Below, in pieces: positions 24,028 to 33,002 of a stretch of 33,077 bases of DNA; the stretch's first letter is position 1, and each line of letters starts with the position of its first letter. The notes under the pieces were generated by a model. That model did no database searches. It had not been told where the DNA came from and was given only the letters and a program-made list of their open reading frames with translations. Source of the DNA: CAYWBI01 sp964456445 (GTDB lineage: Bacteria; Calditrichota; Calditrichia; Calditrichales; J004); the NCBI GenBank assembly GCA_964456445.1, contig CAYWBI010000020.1, positions 1 to 33,077 on the forward strand, read 5' to 3'. Both the position numbers and the translations under genes were made by a program.

Positions 24028-25431
24028 GTGAGGCAAAAACAGCAAAGTATAAAAACACGGATCCTGCTGACATTCACCATCATCATGGCCTTGTTTATCG
24101 GGATATTGGCCCGGACGGGTTATGTGACCATCCGGCGGGTGTACCTTGACGAAGCACAAAGCTATCTGCAGAGGATGACATTGATGATCGGTCGTGAAGT
24201 GAACACTAAATATCTGCCGTATCTGCTGCCGGAAGCGGACAATGCGGCCAACCTGTTTTTTAAAGCATCACTCCGGCCGGTTCTTAAGGCATCAAAGCTT
24301 ACGGGGATATTTATCTTTAACCGGCAAAAACAGGTTCTCTTTAATAGCGGTCCGGCGATGTCCGCGGCGCAGCTCTATTTGAGCAAGACGGAAATCGATT
24401 CTTTATCCACCGATGAAGCACGGGTCTCCGTACCTTTTGCCGCGGCCAGTGGAAAATGGTATTTGTGGGGATTCTACCGCATCGATACAAATTATTATAT
24501 AGGGGTACGCGAATCGGTGGCACAATTGCAGGCGTTGAACACCATGGGGCGTTTGTTTCTGTTTGTTGCCCTCGGGGCAATTGCGGTGATTGTGATGGCC
24601 TCCTTTTTTATAGCACGTTCAATTGCCCGGCCCATTGGACGCCTGGTGGATTTTAGCGCTACCGTTGCCAAACGGGATTTTTCCGCGCCTGCACCACCGC
24701 CCATGGCCGGCGAGTTGTCCATTTTGCGTGAAACGCTGGTAAACATGCAAAACGCTATACGCGGGCATAATGAAGACCGCGAAAATATGATTGCCCAGAT
24801 TGCCCATGAGATCCGCAATCCGCTTGGCGGCATTGAACTGCTTTGTGGACTGATCCAGGAAGATGCGGAGGGGAATCCGGCGATTTTTGACAATACACAA
24901 AAAATCCGCCGACAAATAGCGACGTTAAAAAACCAACTTGGCGCCTTTTTGGATTATAGCCGCCCCATAAAAGCCAACCCGCAGACCGTGGATCTGATCC
25001 AGCTTTACAGCGAGCTTCAGCTCAGTATAAGACCGCTGTTAAAAAGTAAAGGGAAGCATATCCAGACCGCCGGTTTTAAAGGAAAAATTATTTTTGACCC
25101 CGATCAGCTTAAACAAGTTCTGTTTAACCTGTTGAAAAACGCCATTGAAGCAGGCGGGCCGGATACAGAAATTCGTTTATATGCACATTCTGCCGCAAAC
25201 GGTACACAGCTCATCATCGAGGATAAGGGTGAGGGCGTTCCGGCGGAAAATGTTGATAAATTATTTAATCCGTTTTTTACAACACGCGAGCAGGGAACCG
25301 GGCTTGGGCTGGCGGTTTGTGAAAAACTGTGCCGTTCCAACCATGCACAATTGCATTTGGATACGAACTATAGCAGGGGCGCCCGTTTTGTTATTGAACT
25401 GAATAATTCCGGGGATATAAAAAATGGATAA
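24028..25431 (+). CDS. Membrane sensor histidine kinase (NtrB/ZraS type)
   Basis: A 467-aa sensor kinase. Counting from the GTG at 24028: membrane helices at about 9-29 and 175-196 flank a periplasmic sensor domain. A HAMP-like linker follows with the RSIARPIGRL block near 200. The phospho-acceptor is His260 in AHEIRNPLGG. The ATPase N box has Asn367 and Asn371, and GTGLGLA is near 423. I chose GTG at 24028 because GGAG (24015-24018) lies 9 nt upstream; the in-frame TTG at 24019 directly abuts it. It overlaps the regulator gene by 8 bp, so the two form a pair. The signal is unknown. Confidence 0.9.
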   Translation: MRQKQQSIKTRILLTFTIIMALFIGILARTGYVTIRRVYLDEAQSYLQRMTLMIGREVNTKYLPYLLPEADNAANLFFKASLRPVLKASKLTGIFIFNRQKQVLFNSGPAMSAAQLYLSKTEIDSLSTDEARVSVPFAAASGKWYLWGFYRIDTNYYIGVRESVAQLQALNTMGRLFLFVALGAIAVIVMASFFIARSIARPIGRLVDFSATVAKRDFSAPAPPPMAGELSILRETLVNMQNAIRGHNEDRENMIAQIAHEIRNPLGGIELLCGLIQEDAEGNPAIFDNTQKIRRQIATLKNQLGAFLDYSRPIKANPQTVDLIQLYSELQLSIRPLLKSKGKHIQTAGFKGKIIFDPDQLKQVLFNLLKNAIEAGGPDTEIRLYAHSAANGTQLIIEDKGEGVPAENVDKLFNPFFTTREQGTGLGLAVCEKLCRSNHAQLHLDTNYSRGARFVIELNNSGDIKNG

Positions 25432-26785
25432 AACGATACTGATCATCGACGACAATGAGACCATGTGCGAAGCAATGACCGAGACCTTACGGCGCAGCGG
25501 GTACAAGGTAACGTCCTTTACCGATAGCGGTCGCGCCATAAAACATTTTGAGCACGCGCCGGCGCCACTGGTTATTACCGATTTGCGCATGGCACCCATC
25601 GATGGCTTAGGCGTGCTAAAAACCGTTAAGGAATTCAACCCCAAATCGGAAGTGTTGCTGATTTCCGCCTATGGCACCGTGGCTTCGGCCGTGCAGGCCA
25701 TGAACGGCGGGGCGGCCGATTTTCTTACAAAGCCTTTTTCGAACGAGGAGTTGCGTTTGCGGGTCAAACGCTTGTTCGATGCTTTAAATCAGGATGAAAA
25801 ACTGGAAAGAATAAGCGCGCAGAACCGCTATCTGAATGAGGAAATCGAACAACAGTTTCCGGGGTTTATTGGCAGGTCCCCGGCCATGAAACGGGTTTTG
25901 GCGCTTATCGAAAAGACGGCCCCCGTGGAAAGCGCCATCTTGATCAGTGGTGAAAGCGGAACGGGCAAAGAGCTGGCGGCCCGGGCAATTCATCGTAAAA
26001 GTCCACGTAAAGACGCACCGTTTATCCGTGTAAATTGTGCGGCGCTTAACGATAATCTTTTGGAAAGCGAATTGTTTGGGCATGAAAAAGGGGCTTTCAC
26101 CGGTGCGCTTAATCAGCGCAGGGGGCGTTTTGAACTGGCCGACGGCGGCACTTTGTTTCTCGATGAAATCGGTGACATATCCCCGGCCATGCAGGTGCGG
26201 CTGCTGCGGGCGCTGCAGGAAAAGGAATTCGAGCGGGTAGGGGGCGAAAAGACCCTGCGTGTGGACGTCCGGATCATCGCCGCCAGCAATAAAAATCTAA
26301 AAGAGCGGGTTGCAGGGGGCGCCTTTCGCGAAGATTTATATTACCGTCTGAATGTCATCCCCATCCATCTGCCCCCGTTGCGTGAACGGCCGGAGGATAT
26401 CCCCGTGCTGGCAGAACACCTGCTGAAAAAACATCAAAAACCGGGCGGCACGGTACACTTTACAGCGCAGGCCATGCAGGCGCTTAAAAACTATGACTGG
26501 CCGGGGAATATACGTGAGTTGGAAAACATTATCGAACGGACATTGGTAATTGTCAACAAGGATGAGATCGACGCGCTGGATTTGACGGGTTATCTGGAAG
26601 CGGGGCGGTCCGCGGCCCCGGCGCCGGAGAAGCAAACCTTAAACGAAACCCTTGCCGCTACGGAAAAGATGTTGATCGCCGCTGCCATGGAAAAAGCCGG
26701 AAACGTCAAAAGCCGCGCGGCACGGCTGTTGGGTATAAAAACGGCCACCCTGTATTATAAATTAGAGAAGTATAATTTGTTATGA
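25424..26785 (+). CDS. NtrC-family sigma54-dependent response regulator
   Basis: A 453-aa regulator with three domains. The receiver has the acidic pocket Asp9/Asp10, phospho-acceptor Asp53 and Lys103. The AAA+ domain has Walker A GESGTGKE at 176-183, the sigma54-contact loop GAFTGA at 223-228 and Walker B GGTLFLDE at 241-248. A Fis-type helix-turn-helix is at about 415-450. All motifs are intact, so it should activate sigma54 promoters when phosphorylated by the kinase just upstream. It overlaps the next gene by four bases, which hints that its own operon mates belong to the regulated process. I found no clear -24/-12 site in the nearby gaps. Confidence 0.95.
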   Translation: MDKTILIIDDNETMCEAMTETLRRSGYKVTSFTDSGRAIKHFEHAPAPLVITDLRMAPIDGLGVLKTVKEFNPKSEVLLISAYGTVASAVQAMNGGAADFLTKPFSNEELRLRVKRLFDALNQDEKLERISAQNRYLNEEIEQQFPGFIGRSPAMKRVLALIEKTAPVESAILISGESGTGKELAARAIHRKSPRKDAPFIRVNCAALNDNLLESELFGHEKGAFTGALNQRRGRFELADGGTLFLDEIGDISPAMQVRLLRALQEKEFERVGGEKTLRVDVRIIAASNKNLKERVAGGAFREDLYYRLNVIPIHLPPLRERPEDIPVLAEHLLKKHQKPGGTVHFTAQAMQALKNYDWPGNIRELENIIERTLVIVNKDEIDALDLTGYLEAGRSAAPAPEKQTLNETLAATEKMLIAAAMEKAGNVKSRAARLLGIKTATLYYKLEKYNLL

Positions 26786-27687
26786 AAAAAATCTTACTTA
26801 TCCCGCTTATGCTGGTTACCTGCCTTGGCGCGCAGGAAATCGCTGTTTTGCAAAACGACTATCAACAAATGCTGGGGCATCTACAACGCAGACAACTAAC
26901 AGCGGATAGCGTTCAGACGCGGCTGAAACAGTTAAGCGATGAAATCGAACGAATAAAAAAAGGGCCGGAAGACAAGCAAACACGCTTACCTCAATTGCTT
27001 GCCCGGGCGCTCGAAATCGGCATGGACGTCGAAGCACGCTACAAAAACATTCATCTGCTTCAAAAACAGCTTTTGAAGATACGGGCAAAACTGTACGGTT
27101 ATTACACCCGGCGGATAAATGTGCTGCGGGACAGCGTGAACACGCCTGCCCGCGGGAACCCAGAGCTGGAGGCGGCTTTGCGGGAACGCAGCCGTTATGC
27201 GCCGCTGCCGCGGTTCTTTTCATTCGATCCCCGTGTGATCGACGCCATGCCGGGGGATAGCGGGGCGTCGGCGCTGGACGCCCGGATTCACAAGGATTTT
27301 CTGCAACGTGCGCTCACAGAGGTCGATTCGAACCTGACGATCGTTAAAAAACGCCGCCGGGATGTACATGACCGGCAATTGCTCCGACGTGAAATGGCCG
27401 CCTTCAGCAATCAAATGGAGGAAGAAACGCTTTGGCCGCAAAACACGGGTTCTGCTGCCGATAAGGTATTTGAAGACCCGGGCAGAAGTGATCTGGCCAC
27501 CTCCGCGGGTATAAGGCATAACGACGTTTATCAATCGGGTATGCCGCTGTTTGAACGCTGGCTCTCCACGGAAGGCGCATTACCGGACAGTCTTTCCACG
27601 GAAGATTATCAAAACATGTTGCTGGACGCCGAAAACTATTTAAATCACCTTCGTGTTAAAATTGTTCATAAATTAGGCCGCAATTGA
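26782..27687 (+). CDS. Exported coiled-coil protein of unknown function
   Basis: A 301-aa protein with a signal peptide (about 1-17, ending LGA). The mature part is rich in charged heptads (about 25-130 and again 190-225), so mostly alpha-helical coiled coil, with no cysteine after the signal. ATGA overlap with the regulator gene indicates translational coupling, which is unusual for a regulator and an envelope protein. I do not recognise the family. It could be a periplasmic partner of the sensor kinase or of the barrel protein that follows. Confidence 0.65.
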   Translation: MKKILLIPLMLVTCLGAQEIAVLQNDYQQMLGHLQRRQLTADSVQTRLKQLSDEIERIKKGPEDKQTRLPQLLARALEIGMDVEARYKNIHLLQKQLLKIRAKLYGYYTRRINVLRDSVNTPARGNPELEAALRERSRYAPLPRFFSFDPRVIDAMPGDSGASALDARIHKDFLQRALTEVDSNLTIVKKRRRDVHDRQLLRREMAAFSNQMEEETLWPQNTGSAADKVFEDPGRSDLATSAGIRHNDVYQSGMPLFERWLSTEGALPDSLSTEDYQNMLLDAENYLNHLRVKIVHKLGRN

Positions 27688-27712
27688 TCCGAAGTTCCGG
27701 TATAAGACATCT

Positions 27713-28681
27713 ATGAAACGAACGATTTTTATCGCCCTGATTTTTTTAATTCCGGTCGGTCGCGGTTATGGACAATCCGCCCATTATAAGCAAGCTTTCG
27801 CCATTAGCGCCGGTTTGGTCTCTGCCGGTAAGGAAGCACCGGCTTTGCGTCTGGAGTACGAAGCGCAAAAAATCCCTAACCTCAACCGTTCGCCCGTATC
27901 GCTGAATTATTTTTTATCCGGCGAACTTTTAAATTTACCCGTCCTTGTCGCCGCGCTTCATGCCCGTTTTGATCTTTTAAACAAACTATCATTGTTTAAC
28001 CGCCCCGCCGTCCTGTCCGGCGGAGTGCGTGCCGATCTGGTTTCGGGCCAGGGCAGTGAATGGAGTGGAACCGCTATGTTGCGTCAGGTAGTATGGGGCG
28101 GCCGTCCGGCGCGTTTGGAAATACAAACCGGCTTTATAATTAGCAGACTGTATGCACAAAAGGCCTATGATTTCCTATCCGGTTATACGCATCTTGCTTA
28201 TACGCGCGTTTTGTCTGACGCCCAACGGATACAGACGGGTTTGCTTTATAAACGCGCCTATTATGCGCCCGGCAATTTTTTCGCCCATGATTTTGGCCTG
28301 TTTCTCGGCTATCAAAAAAATGGCCCGCTTCTGCTGCGGGCGCGTGTTAGTTATCAACAATTGAAATTTGACGCCTATGCACAAGCGGACAAAGGTATAT
28401 TTGTGAATCTGTCCTTTGGCCGTTTCATCAGGAAAAATGTATCCCTGTATTTTTATGGCGATATCTATCTGCCGTTAAATGATGCGGCAGAGGGTTTACC
28501 TTCCGGGGAATTAAGCCTGTTACGCCGCAACCGCTATGGCTTAAAGATACTATTTTTAACCAAAGATGAGGGCGCGTTATTTATTACACTGGCCTACCGG
28601 CAACTTGATATCCGCGGAAATTCCGCCCGGCTGAACAACAGTGTGTTTGTCCTTGCCGGTTACCGGGTTTATATGGATTAA
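27713..28681 (+). CDS. Exported beta-barrel-like protein
   Basis: A 322-aa protein with a signal peptide (about 1-20, ending GYG before Gln). From about 50 to the end it alternates amphipathic strands with aromatic ends and short turns, and finishes in AGYRVYMD. This fits a small outer-membrane barrel. There is no similarity I can name. It begins 25 bp after the coiled-coil gene and is probably in the same transcript. Confidence 0.6.
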   Translation: MKRTIFIALIFLIPVGRGYGQSAHYKQAFAISAGLVSAGKEAPALRLEYEAQKIPNLNRSPVSLNYFLSGELLNLPVLVAALHARFDLLNKLSLFNRPAVLSGGVRADLVSGQGSEWSGTAMLRQVVWGGRPARLEIQTGFIISRLYAQKAYDFLSGYTHLAYTRVLSDAQRIQTGLLYKRAYYAPGNFFAHDFGLFLGYQKNGPLLLRARVSYQQLKFDAYAQADKGIFVNLSFGRFIRKNVSLYFYGDIYLPLNDAAEGLPSGELSLLRRNRYGLKILFLTKDEGALFITLAYRQLDIRGNSARLNNSVFVLAGYRVYMD

Positions 28682-28787
28682 AAAATACGCATAGAGGCCA
28701 TGAGGCTATCCCATGGAGGACATTTAAAACTTTCGGAAGATGGATATAGCGGATTGACCGAATCGAAGGTAAGAAAGAAAATAGAAT

Positions 28788-29615
28788 ATGACCATCAGTG
28801 TAATCATCCCCACGTATAACCGCGCCGGTTTGCTGCCGCGCGCGATCGGCTCCGTCCTGTCCCAAACCTCCCCCGCGGATGAAGTGATTGTGGCCGATGA
28901 CGGCAGCAACGATAATACGGCTGAGATACTTGCGGCTTATGGCGGTCAGTTACAGATCATAAGGCAAGGGAACCGCGGGGTATCGGCCGCGCGCAATGCG
29001 GGAATAAGGGCTGCCAAAGGTGACTGGATTGCCTTGTTGGACAGCGATGATGCATGGCTGCCCCGCAAGCTGGAAAACCAGCGTGCCTTTATCCGGAAAA
29101 ACCCCGGTTTGCGTATTTTCCAAAGCGCCGAGCGCTGGATACGAAACGGCAAACACGTCAATCCCAAAAAGAAACATGCCAAACCCAGCGGCTGGATTTT
29201 TGAACCTTCGCTTAAACTTTGCCTGATTTCGCCCTCGGCGGTGATCTTTCAAAAATCCCTGTGGGAAGAGATGGGGGGCTTTGATGAATCCCTGCCGGTT
29301 TGCGAAGATTATGACCTGTGGCTGCGAATTGCCAAAAAATATCCGGTCGGGCTGGACAAAAACGAAAGTGTGCTAAAATATGGCGGGCATGCCGATCAGC
29401 TTTCCACTACCACGCCGCTGATGGACGTCTATCGTATCCGGGCGATGGAGAAACACCTGGCCGACAAAACGCTGAAGCCCGAATGGCGGAAGGCGCTTTT
29501 GCGGGAGTTGCTGTTTAAAACGGATGTGCTGATAAGCGGCGGGCAAAAACGCGGCAGGGATGTGGCTGAGTGGATCGCCAGGCGGGAGCGCTATACATCT
29601 TTTTTAGATAGTTGA
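28788..29615 (+). CDS. Family 2 glycosyltransferase
   Basis: A 275-aa GT-A fold glycosyltransferase. ISVIIPTYNRAGLL (3-16), VADDGSNDNT (35-44), the acceptor-side GNRGVSAARNAGIRAAKG (61-78) and the metal-binding DSDDAW (85-90) are all present. The family transfers sugars from nucleotide donors to glycans or proteins. Donor and acceptor are unknown; together with the epimerase, cell-surface polysaccharide is likely. The ribosome binding site is weak (AAGAAAG). The length is typical. Confidence 0.9.
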   Translation: MTISVIIPTYNRAGLLPRAIGSVLSQTSPADEVIVADDGSNDNTAEILAAYGGQLQIIRQGNRGVSAARNAGIRAAKGDWIALLDSDDAWLPRKLENQRAFIRKNPGLRIFQSAERWIRNGKHVNPKKKHAKPSGWIFEPSLKLCLISPSAVIFQKSLWEEMGGFDESLPVCEDYDLWLRIAKKYPVGLDKNESVLKYGGHADQLSTTTPLMDVYRIRAMEKHLADKTLKPEWRKALLRELLFKTDVLISGGQKRGRDVAEWIARRERYTSFLDS

Positions 29616-30188
29616 AGCGCGGTTAGATTCCGGATATATTATTGGGATCATGTGGTGGACTTGGCGGATGAGTTTTATTCGCTGTATGTTTATCCGGGGA
29701 ACAGACCATTTTCCTTTGCAGATCATGGTGGCCAGGAAGGTGATTGGGCAGATGAGCTATCCGCAATTATTATGGGGATGATCATGCAGAAGCCGATATT
29801 GAAGATATTTAGAATTTGGCGAAAATCTTGTTACTATGCATAAAAGCTACGCTATATTAGTTCCGATATTCATGGGTGGAATATTAAATCATAAAGCAGA
29901 TGCTATTGACCGAATGGAACTTTTATCTAAAAAACGTGATATGCCAAATATTTGATTTCTTTTTACTGAAATTAATGGGTTTTAGAATGAGCCGAATGTT
30001 TCAATTGATTAATAATTGGGATTTGAAATTGTGCCACAAAATTACTTGTTATATAAATGATAAAGTTCAGTTCAGCCGGCAAGGCCAATATGCGTCTTCA
30101 AGCGCAGGGTAAGCGAGTAATTATTGCATTGAACGCTACATCAACAATATCAAATGATAGGTCATGAAAAGGAAATGGATAAAACGCT
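29616..30188. other. 573-bp gap with possible gene remnants
   Basis: No intact gene is convincing. A plus-strand frame from about 29632 to 29843 reads as plausible protein (VVDLADEFYSLYVYPGN, GDWADELSAIIMG) but lacks a good start and turns unlike coding near 29776. There a shift of frame would give an acidic tail ending DDHAEADIEDI and a stop. A 39-codon frame (29836-29955) follows. These may be pieces of one decayed gene. The 30000-30160 part shows nothing. Confidence 0.3.
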
Positions 30189-31448
30189 ATGAGGCTACAA
30201 GACGAAGACGGATCGGCCCTTATCACAGTTATCATTCTTATCTTAGTGGCCACATTAAGCCTATCCTTGTTTTTTCAATACAATCGTATCCTCTATAAGC
30301 AGGTTTCCAATCAAGGCCTGCGATTACAACTGTTTCAAAATACGAAGTCAATTGTTTATACAATATTATCCATGCGTCAGATGTCAGGAACGACATCCCT
30401 TTGGGGAACGGATACAACGACCTTTCATGTTTCCCCCTGGGGCCTTTTTTATAAAGTGGAAACTACCTCGCGCATTAAACATTTGTCCTATAAACGAACC
30501 TTTTTAATAGGCAAACGACCCGACAATCGTTTTAACAATGCCATTGTCCTGGGCGACAACCGCAACCCCTTAATCCTAACCGGTAGGACACGTATTGAGG
30601 GTAATGTACTTGTTGGCCCCAATGGGGTAAGGGCCGGCATTTTAAAGGGGAAACGGTTTATAGGTGAAAAATTAGTTTTAGGCAAAATAATCCGTGGCAT
30701 GAAACAAAAATTACCGATCTTTAATTATCAAACTTCCATATCCGATAAAATACAACCCAATGCCTTTGAGCCCATAGATTCTACCATTTGGCTCAATCAT
30801 GGAACTTTAACACTCGAACCGGCCATCTTGCCAAACATAAAATATATTATTGGTCCGGGAAATATAAAATGCAATACAAGAATAGTTTTTGAGAATATTT
30901 CCCTGCTAAATCAAATCCACATTGAATCCGACAGCAGCATCATTTTTGGCATAGGATCGGTTACGGAGCAAATTCTGGCGCAAGCCCCGAGTTTTAAATT
31001 TAATGGAGGGTCGGTTCACCGGGGACAATTTATTGCGGAAAAAAATATTGAAGCTGCTAATGTTTTATTTAAATTTCCTTCACTGATAGCAGTAATAAAC
31101 CCGGGCAACCATAGCGCTAAGCATTATATGGATATTGGGGCAAATGCTGTGGTTAATGGAACCGTTTTGTACTATTCCGTAGCAAAAGACATAGGTGACC
31201 CGGAAAAAATCGTTATCGATGCATCTGCCCGGATTAATGGTTTTGTTTTTTCGAATCAATATACTGAAGCTTATGGCCGAATTTATGGCGTGTTAATGAC
31301 AAATAGTTTTTTTCTTTACTCCAGCCCCACCACATATATTAACTGGATAAATGGCGCTCAGATTAGCCGCTCTGCCTATAACAAAGATTTTTGTATTCCA
31401 ATTGGTTTAAATATTGGCAATGGATATTCACTTATTGGTGAATTATAA
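30189..31448 (+). CDS. PilX-like pilus or secretion minor pilin
   Basis: A 419-aa protein with a prepilin-like N-terminus: a short charged leader ending in Gly8, then SALITVIILILVATLSLSLF as one hydrophobic helix. That is the look of PilX/GspK minor pilins that bear no Glu5. The remainder is beta-rich. A stretch of repeated turns (about 115-160, with GNVLVGPNGVRAG) suggests a beta-helix-like domain. AAGGAAA lies upstream of the ATG. Its stop overlaps the next gene's start by one base (TAATG). Confidence 0.7.
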   Translation: MRLQDEDGSALITVIILILVATLSLSLFFQYNRILYKQVSNQGLRLQLFQNTKSIVYTILSMRQMSGTTSLWGTDTTTFHVSPWGLFYKVETTSRIKHLSYKRTFLIGKRPDNRFNNAIVLGDNRNPLILTGRTRIEGNVLVGPNGVRAGILKGKRFIGEKLVLGKIIRGMKQKLPIFNYQTSISDKIQPNAFEPIDSTIWLNHGTLTLEPAILPNIKYIIGPGNIKCNTRIVFENISLLNQIHIESDSSIIFGIGSVTEQILAQAPSFKFNGGSVHRGQFIAEKNIEAANVLFKFPSLIAVINPGNHSAKHYMDIGANAVVNGTVLYYSVAKDIGDPEKIVIDASARINGFVFSNQYTEAYGRIYGVLMTNSFFLYSSPTTYINWINGAQISRSAYNKDFCIPIGLNIGNGYSLIGEL

Positions 31449-31786
31449 TGAAAGAAGATGGTTATACAATAATTGAAATATTGGTTTCTCTGACCCTACT
31501 CGGTATTCTTTTAATGTTCACAACCAATATATTTACGCTGGTTACCTCAAGGCAATTGACAGATACAAAAATAAATGCAATTGAAGAGGCAAAAATACAA
31601 TTGAACAAAACGGTGCATCAGGAATTGTATGAAGATATTGATAAAAAACTGGACCGAAACTTACATCTTGTTCAAAAAACCTTTATTCAAGATAGTTTGA
31701 TAATTATTAAACTTCGAATCATTAAAGAGTCAAACAATAAAATTATTTATGAAGTCAAAACAATTGTTCCCAGGGAACGCCGATGA
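31448..31786 (+). CDS. Type IV prepilin-like protein (pseudopilin)
   Basis: A 112-aa protein with a class III prepilin signal: KEDG before cleavage, then Tyr at +1 and Glu at +5 (YTIIEILVSLTLLGILLMF). The short globular part is charged and helical. Such small proteins are minor pilins or pseudopilins of type IV pili or type II secretion. It overlaps the next prepilin gene by 38 bp. Confidence 0.78.
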   Translation: MKEDGYTIIEILVSLTLLGILLMFTTNIFTLVTSRQLTDTKINAIEEAKIQLNKTVHQELYEDIDKKLDRNLHLVQKTFIQDSLIIIKLRIIKESNNKIIYEVKTIVPRERR

Positions 31787-32231
31787 TGGTTATACGCTAA
31801 TCGAGCTAATTGTCGCCATGCAGCTCTTTATAATTGTCAGTACGCTTTTATACTCGATATTTATATTTGGGCATCGTTTCACATCAAAATGGATTAAAGA
31901 GAGTATTGATGCAGAAGAAAGAACAATGGATGTAACCATATTGGAGAAGGAATTTTCCAATGTGCGGGAATATATCTACTTTCACGATCATGATATCTAT
32001 TACTTAAATAAAAACTATCTTAAAACGCATCTTTTATGGAATAGTGACTCCATTACTATTTCAAATTTTTTTAAACGGAAAATTCTTAAAAAGATATCGA
32101 TTGGAAGATATAAATTACTATCATTGGATAATCCAGGTAATTTACGTTTTACCGGAATGATGTTATTTTTAAGCAGGGATTCCCTTTTCATCCCGTTCAG
32201 GCCTTATATTCTGACGCCAGGGAATCAATGA
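31749..32231 (+). CDS. Type IV prepilin-like protein (PilW/GspJ type)
   Basis: A 160-aa protein with a long polar leader (14 residues, ending DDG) and then YTLIELIVAMQLFIIVSTLL, with Glu at +5 of the mature protein. This is the class III signal processed by prepilin peptidase. The start used here lies 38 bp inside the preceding gene. No stronger start was found nearer the cleavage site, so the true start is uncertain. It ends 9 bp from the end of the converging ATPase gene. Confidence 0.75.
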   Translation: MKSKQLFPGNADDGYTLIELIVAMQLFIIVSTLLYSIFIFGHRFTSKWIKESIDAEERTMDVTILEKEFSNVREYIYFHDHDIYYLNKNYLKTHLLWNSDSITISNFFKRKILKKISIGRYKLLSLDNPGNLRFTGMMLFLSRDSLFIPFRPYILTPGNQ

Positions 32232-32240
32232 TTTATGCAA

Positions 32241-33002
32241 TCAGTATTGGCCCATTGTTTCCCTGAGCACTTCTTCAATGGTTGAAACACCTTCGCATAG
32301 TTTTTGAATTCCATGGGCCCTTAAGGAAAGCATTCCTTCATCAAGAGCCGTTTTATGTATTTCATCGGCGCCGGCATTTTTAATAACTAATTGTTTAATC
32401 CTATGCGTGATAGGCAACAATTCTATTAACGCAGTCCGGCCCCGAAATCCGGTATAATTGCAATAGTCACATCCACTTCCTTTCTTATATGTTATTTGTT
32501 GTTGTTTTTCACCAGAAAACAACTGATCGATAAGCACGGGACCGGGGCTATAATTTTGTTTACAATGGGTGCATATCTTACGTATGAGGCGTTGTGCCAT
32601 TACCATTTGCACGGATGTTGAGACAAGAAAAGGCTCGACCCCCATATCAACCAACCGTGTAACAGCAGAAGCCGCATTGTTTGTGTGAAGGGTGCTTAAT
32701 ACCAGGTGTCCGGTTAAAGCAGAGCGAATGGCAATTTCAGCTGTTTCTGTATCACGTATTTCGCCAACCATGATAATATCCGGGTCCTGTCTTAGGAAAG
32801 ACCGTAGGGCGTTGGCAAAAGTAAAACCAATTTCCGCTTTTACCTGTCCCTGATTTATTCCATTAAGGTTATATTCTATTGGATCCTCAATTGTCATTAT
32901 ATTTACATCACTTTTATTTAAAAAACTCAACGCCGTATAAAGTGTAGTCGTCTTGCCAGAACCTGTTGGGCCTGTAACCAGAATCATGCCATAGGGTGAT
33001 GT
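32241..33002 (-). pseudogene. PilB/GspE-type ATPase, C-terminal part only
   Basis: The ATPase core is intact: Walker A GPTGSGKT at residues 6-13 counted from an internal Met (32987), Asp box EDPIE 34-38, Walker B RQDPDIIMVGEIRD 66-79, His box GHLVLSTLHTNNA 93-105, and zinc ligands Cys139, 142, 173, 176. Homology clearly extends before that Met (TSPYG, up to 33002), so the Met is not the real start. An in-frame TAA lies at 33015-33017, and the N-terminal domains of the family (several hundred residues) are absent. It is either a broken gene or a frame disrupted near the window edge. PilB/GspE drives pilus or pseudopilus assembly and needs the N-terminal domain to dock. Confidence 0.75.

Noticed and set aside
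29900..30112. 70-codon plus-strand frame
   Set aside because: Its composition is not protein-like, it has no ribosome binding site and it overlaps another weak frame.
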